NCBI GenBank assembly: GCA_023055355.1
Contig: JALJCS010000001.1
Location: forward strand, 81,384,881 to 81,448,880
Direction: 5' to 3'
Length of the DNA stretch: 64,000 nt
DNA from: Agelaius tricolor
Lineage: Eukaryota; Chordata; Aves; Passeriformes; Icteridae
Shown here piece after piece: positions 63,221 through 64,000 of the stretch (position 1 is the first letter of the stretch; every line of letters begins with the position of its first letter). The notes below the pieces were generated by a model. That model searched no databases. It saw only the letters and a program-made list of their open reading frames with translations, and was not told the DNA's origin. Made by a program: the position numbers and the translations under genes.

Positions 63221-64000
63221 AAATCTGGACACTGGTGGATGTTTTTAGGACTCTACCATAGGTGCTAGCTAGAAATCCACACAACTCTCTCCCTCTCTTC
63301 CCCTACTCTCTCCCTTGCTTTCTGCAGGTACCCAACACAACTTTAAGGAATACCATCAGAGCAGTTTTAATGATGGGAGAATTTTCATTAAATATGCTTT
63401 AGAGATGCTAGTGGAATCTTTGAAACATGAAACATGTTACAAAGCAGTTTTATTATCATGAAAGAAATTTGCCAGTAGAGCAACAGGCAACTTCTATTGG
63501 TTAAAGATGTCTTCTACTTGGAATATTTTAGTGGGGTTTTTGTTTGTTTGGTGGGGTTTTTTTGGTGGTTTTTTTGTTTGTTTTGGTTTTTTTTTTTTTT
63601 GGTGAGTATTACCACTATAAAGAAACATTCAATACCATATGCAAATGCTATCAAAGATGATGTAGAAATATTTAAAGGAGAAAGCCAAGTCTTATAAATA
63701 AGCCAGGACAGTGCACCTGGCAAGTTGTATGGCAGAAACAAAGATTCAGACCTTGCTGTTCTGTCAGAGTGGGGCAACCAGAGGATCTGGCTTAGGTGAG
63801 GATAGATAATGAAGAAGAATTTGGTTTACTATAAATCACCTTCATCTATGAATGGAAGAGGAGGACAAACAAATAACCTCTGTTGCTCGAGATTATTTTG
63901 AAACAAAAAAGAAATCTGAAGTGATAATTATATCTCAAAAGCGACAGATGTTAAAACAACAAGATGCTTTAAAAACAAGTACAGGCTAGAAATGAACTAA
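63221..64000. other. Unique sequence with G/T-rich run
   Basis: A G/T-rich low-complexity run at 63531-63603 mixes GGGGTTTTT and GTTTGTTT units and ends with T14. It generates phenylalanine/valine/tryptophan-rich and lysine/asparagine-rich false frames. Nothing else was recognised to the end of the window. Confidence 0.6.

Noticed and set aside
1..64000. tRNA, rRNA, CRISPR arrays, operons or phage modules
   Set aside because: None was seen; the repeat content is vertebrate and no spaced direct-repeat array or cloverleaf-like sequence was noticed.

Overview
This window looks like non-coding nuclear DNA from a bird. The evidence is a set of CR1 LINE fragments whose 3' ends carry the avian ATTCTRTG-type octamer (or its reverse complement, of the form AATCATAGAATGG...). 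There is also a GC-richer LTR-like element of about 1.05 kb that resembles a repeat common in neoavian genomes, an AT-rich CpG-poor background, and many microsatellites. I see no bacterial, plasmid or phage organisation. The species cannot be read from the sequence, and all family assignments are from memory without a database search.

No confident protein-coding gene is present. The longest open frames (about 120 to 147 codons) are near what chance gives in 64 kb of AT-rich DNA read in six frames. Several are translations of simple repeats or lie inside CR1 and LTR copies. The best trace of a gene is a candidate exon at 14352-14500 (+), with a strong pyrimidine tract and AG before it and AAAAG|GTTAGT after it. 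A second, weaker candidate is a short ATG-initiated exon at 8951-9031. If either is real, the window would be partly intronic.

Layout. 1-17.7 kb: mostly unique AT-rich sequence with a 14-bp inverted repeat bounded by TTAA (168-253), a 151-bp direct duplication (4589-4739 and 6217-6367), a diverged purine-rich repeat patch (6784-7060) and the two exon candidates. 17.7-20.3 kb: two CR1 fragments. 20.3-25.8 kb: unique. 25.8-26.9 kb: the LTR-like element, with internal tandem modules. 28.5-33.4 kb: two CR1 fragments, an (AT)15 run and a 115-bp pure (CTTTT)23 array. 36.7-37.4 kb: a deleted CR1 that keeps a scrap of its reverse-transcriptase frame. 40.4-43.3 kb: a purine tract, possible conserved non-coding sequence and an old amniote-type repeat. 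46-54.3 kb: three more CR1 copies, a (GTAA)6 run and a 15-bp perfect hairpin at 49483-49518. 57-64 kb: a CpG cluster, a CA/TA repeat, a CR1 copy and the 3' end of a LINE that does not look like CR1.

No new biological system is evident. The items most worth checking are the 14.35-kb exon candidate, the 151-bp duplication and the two strong inverted repeats.
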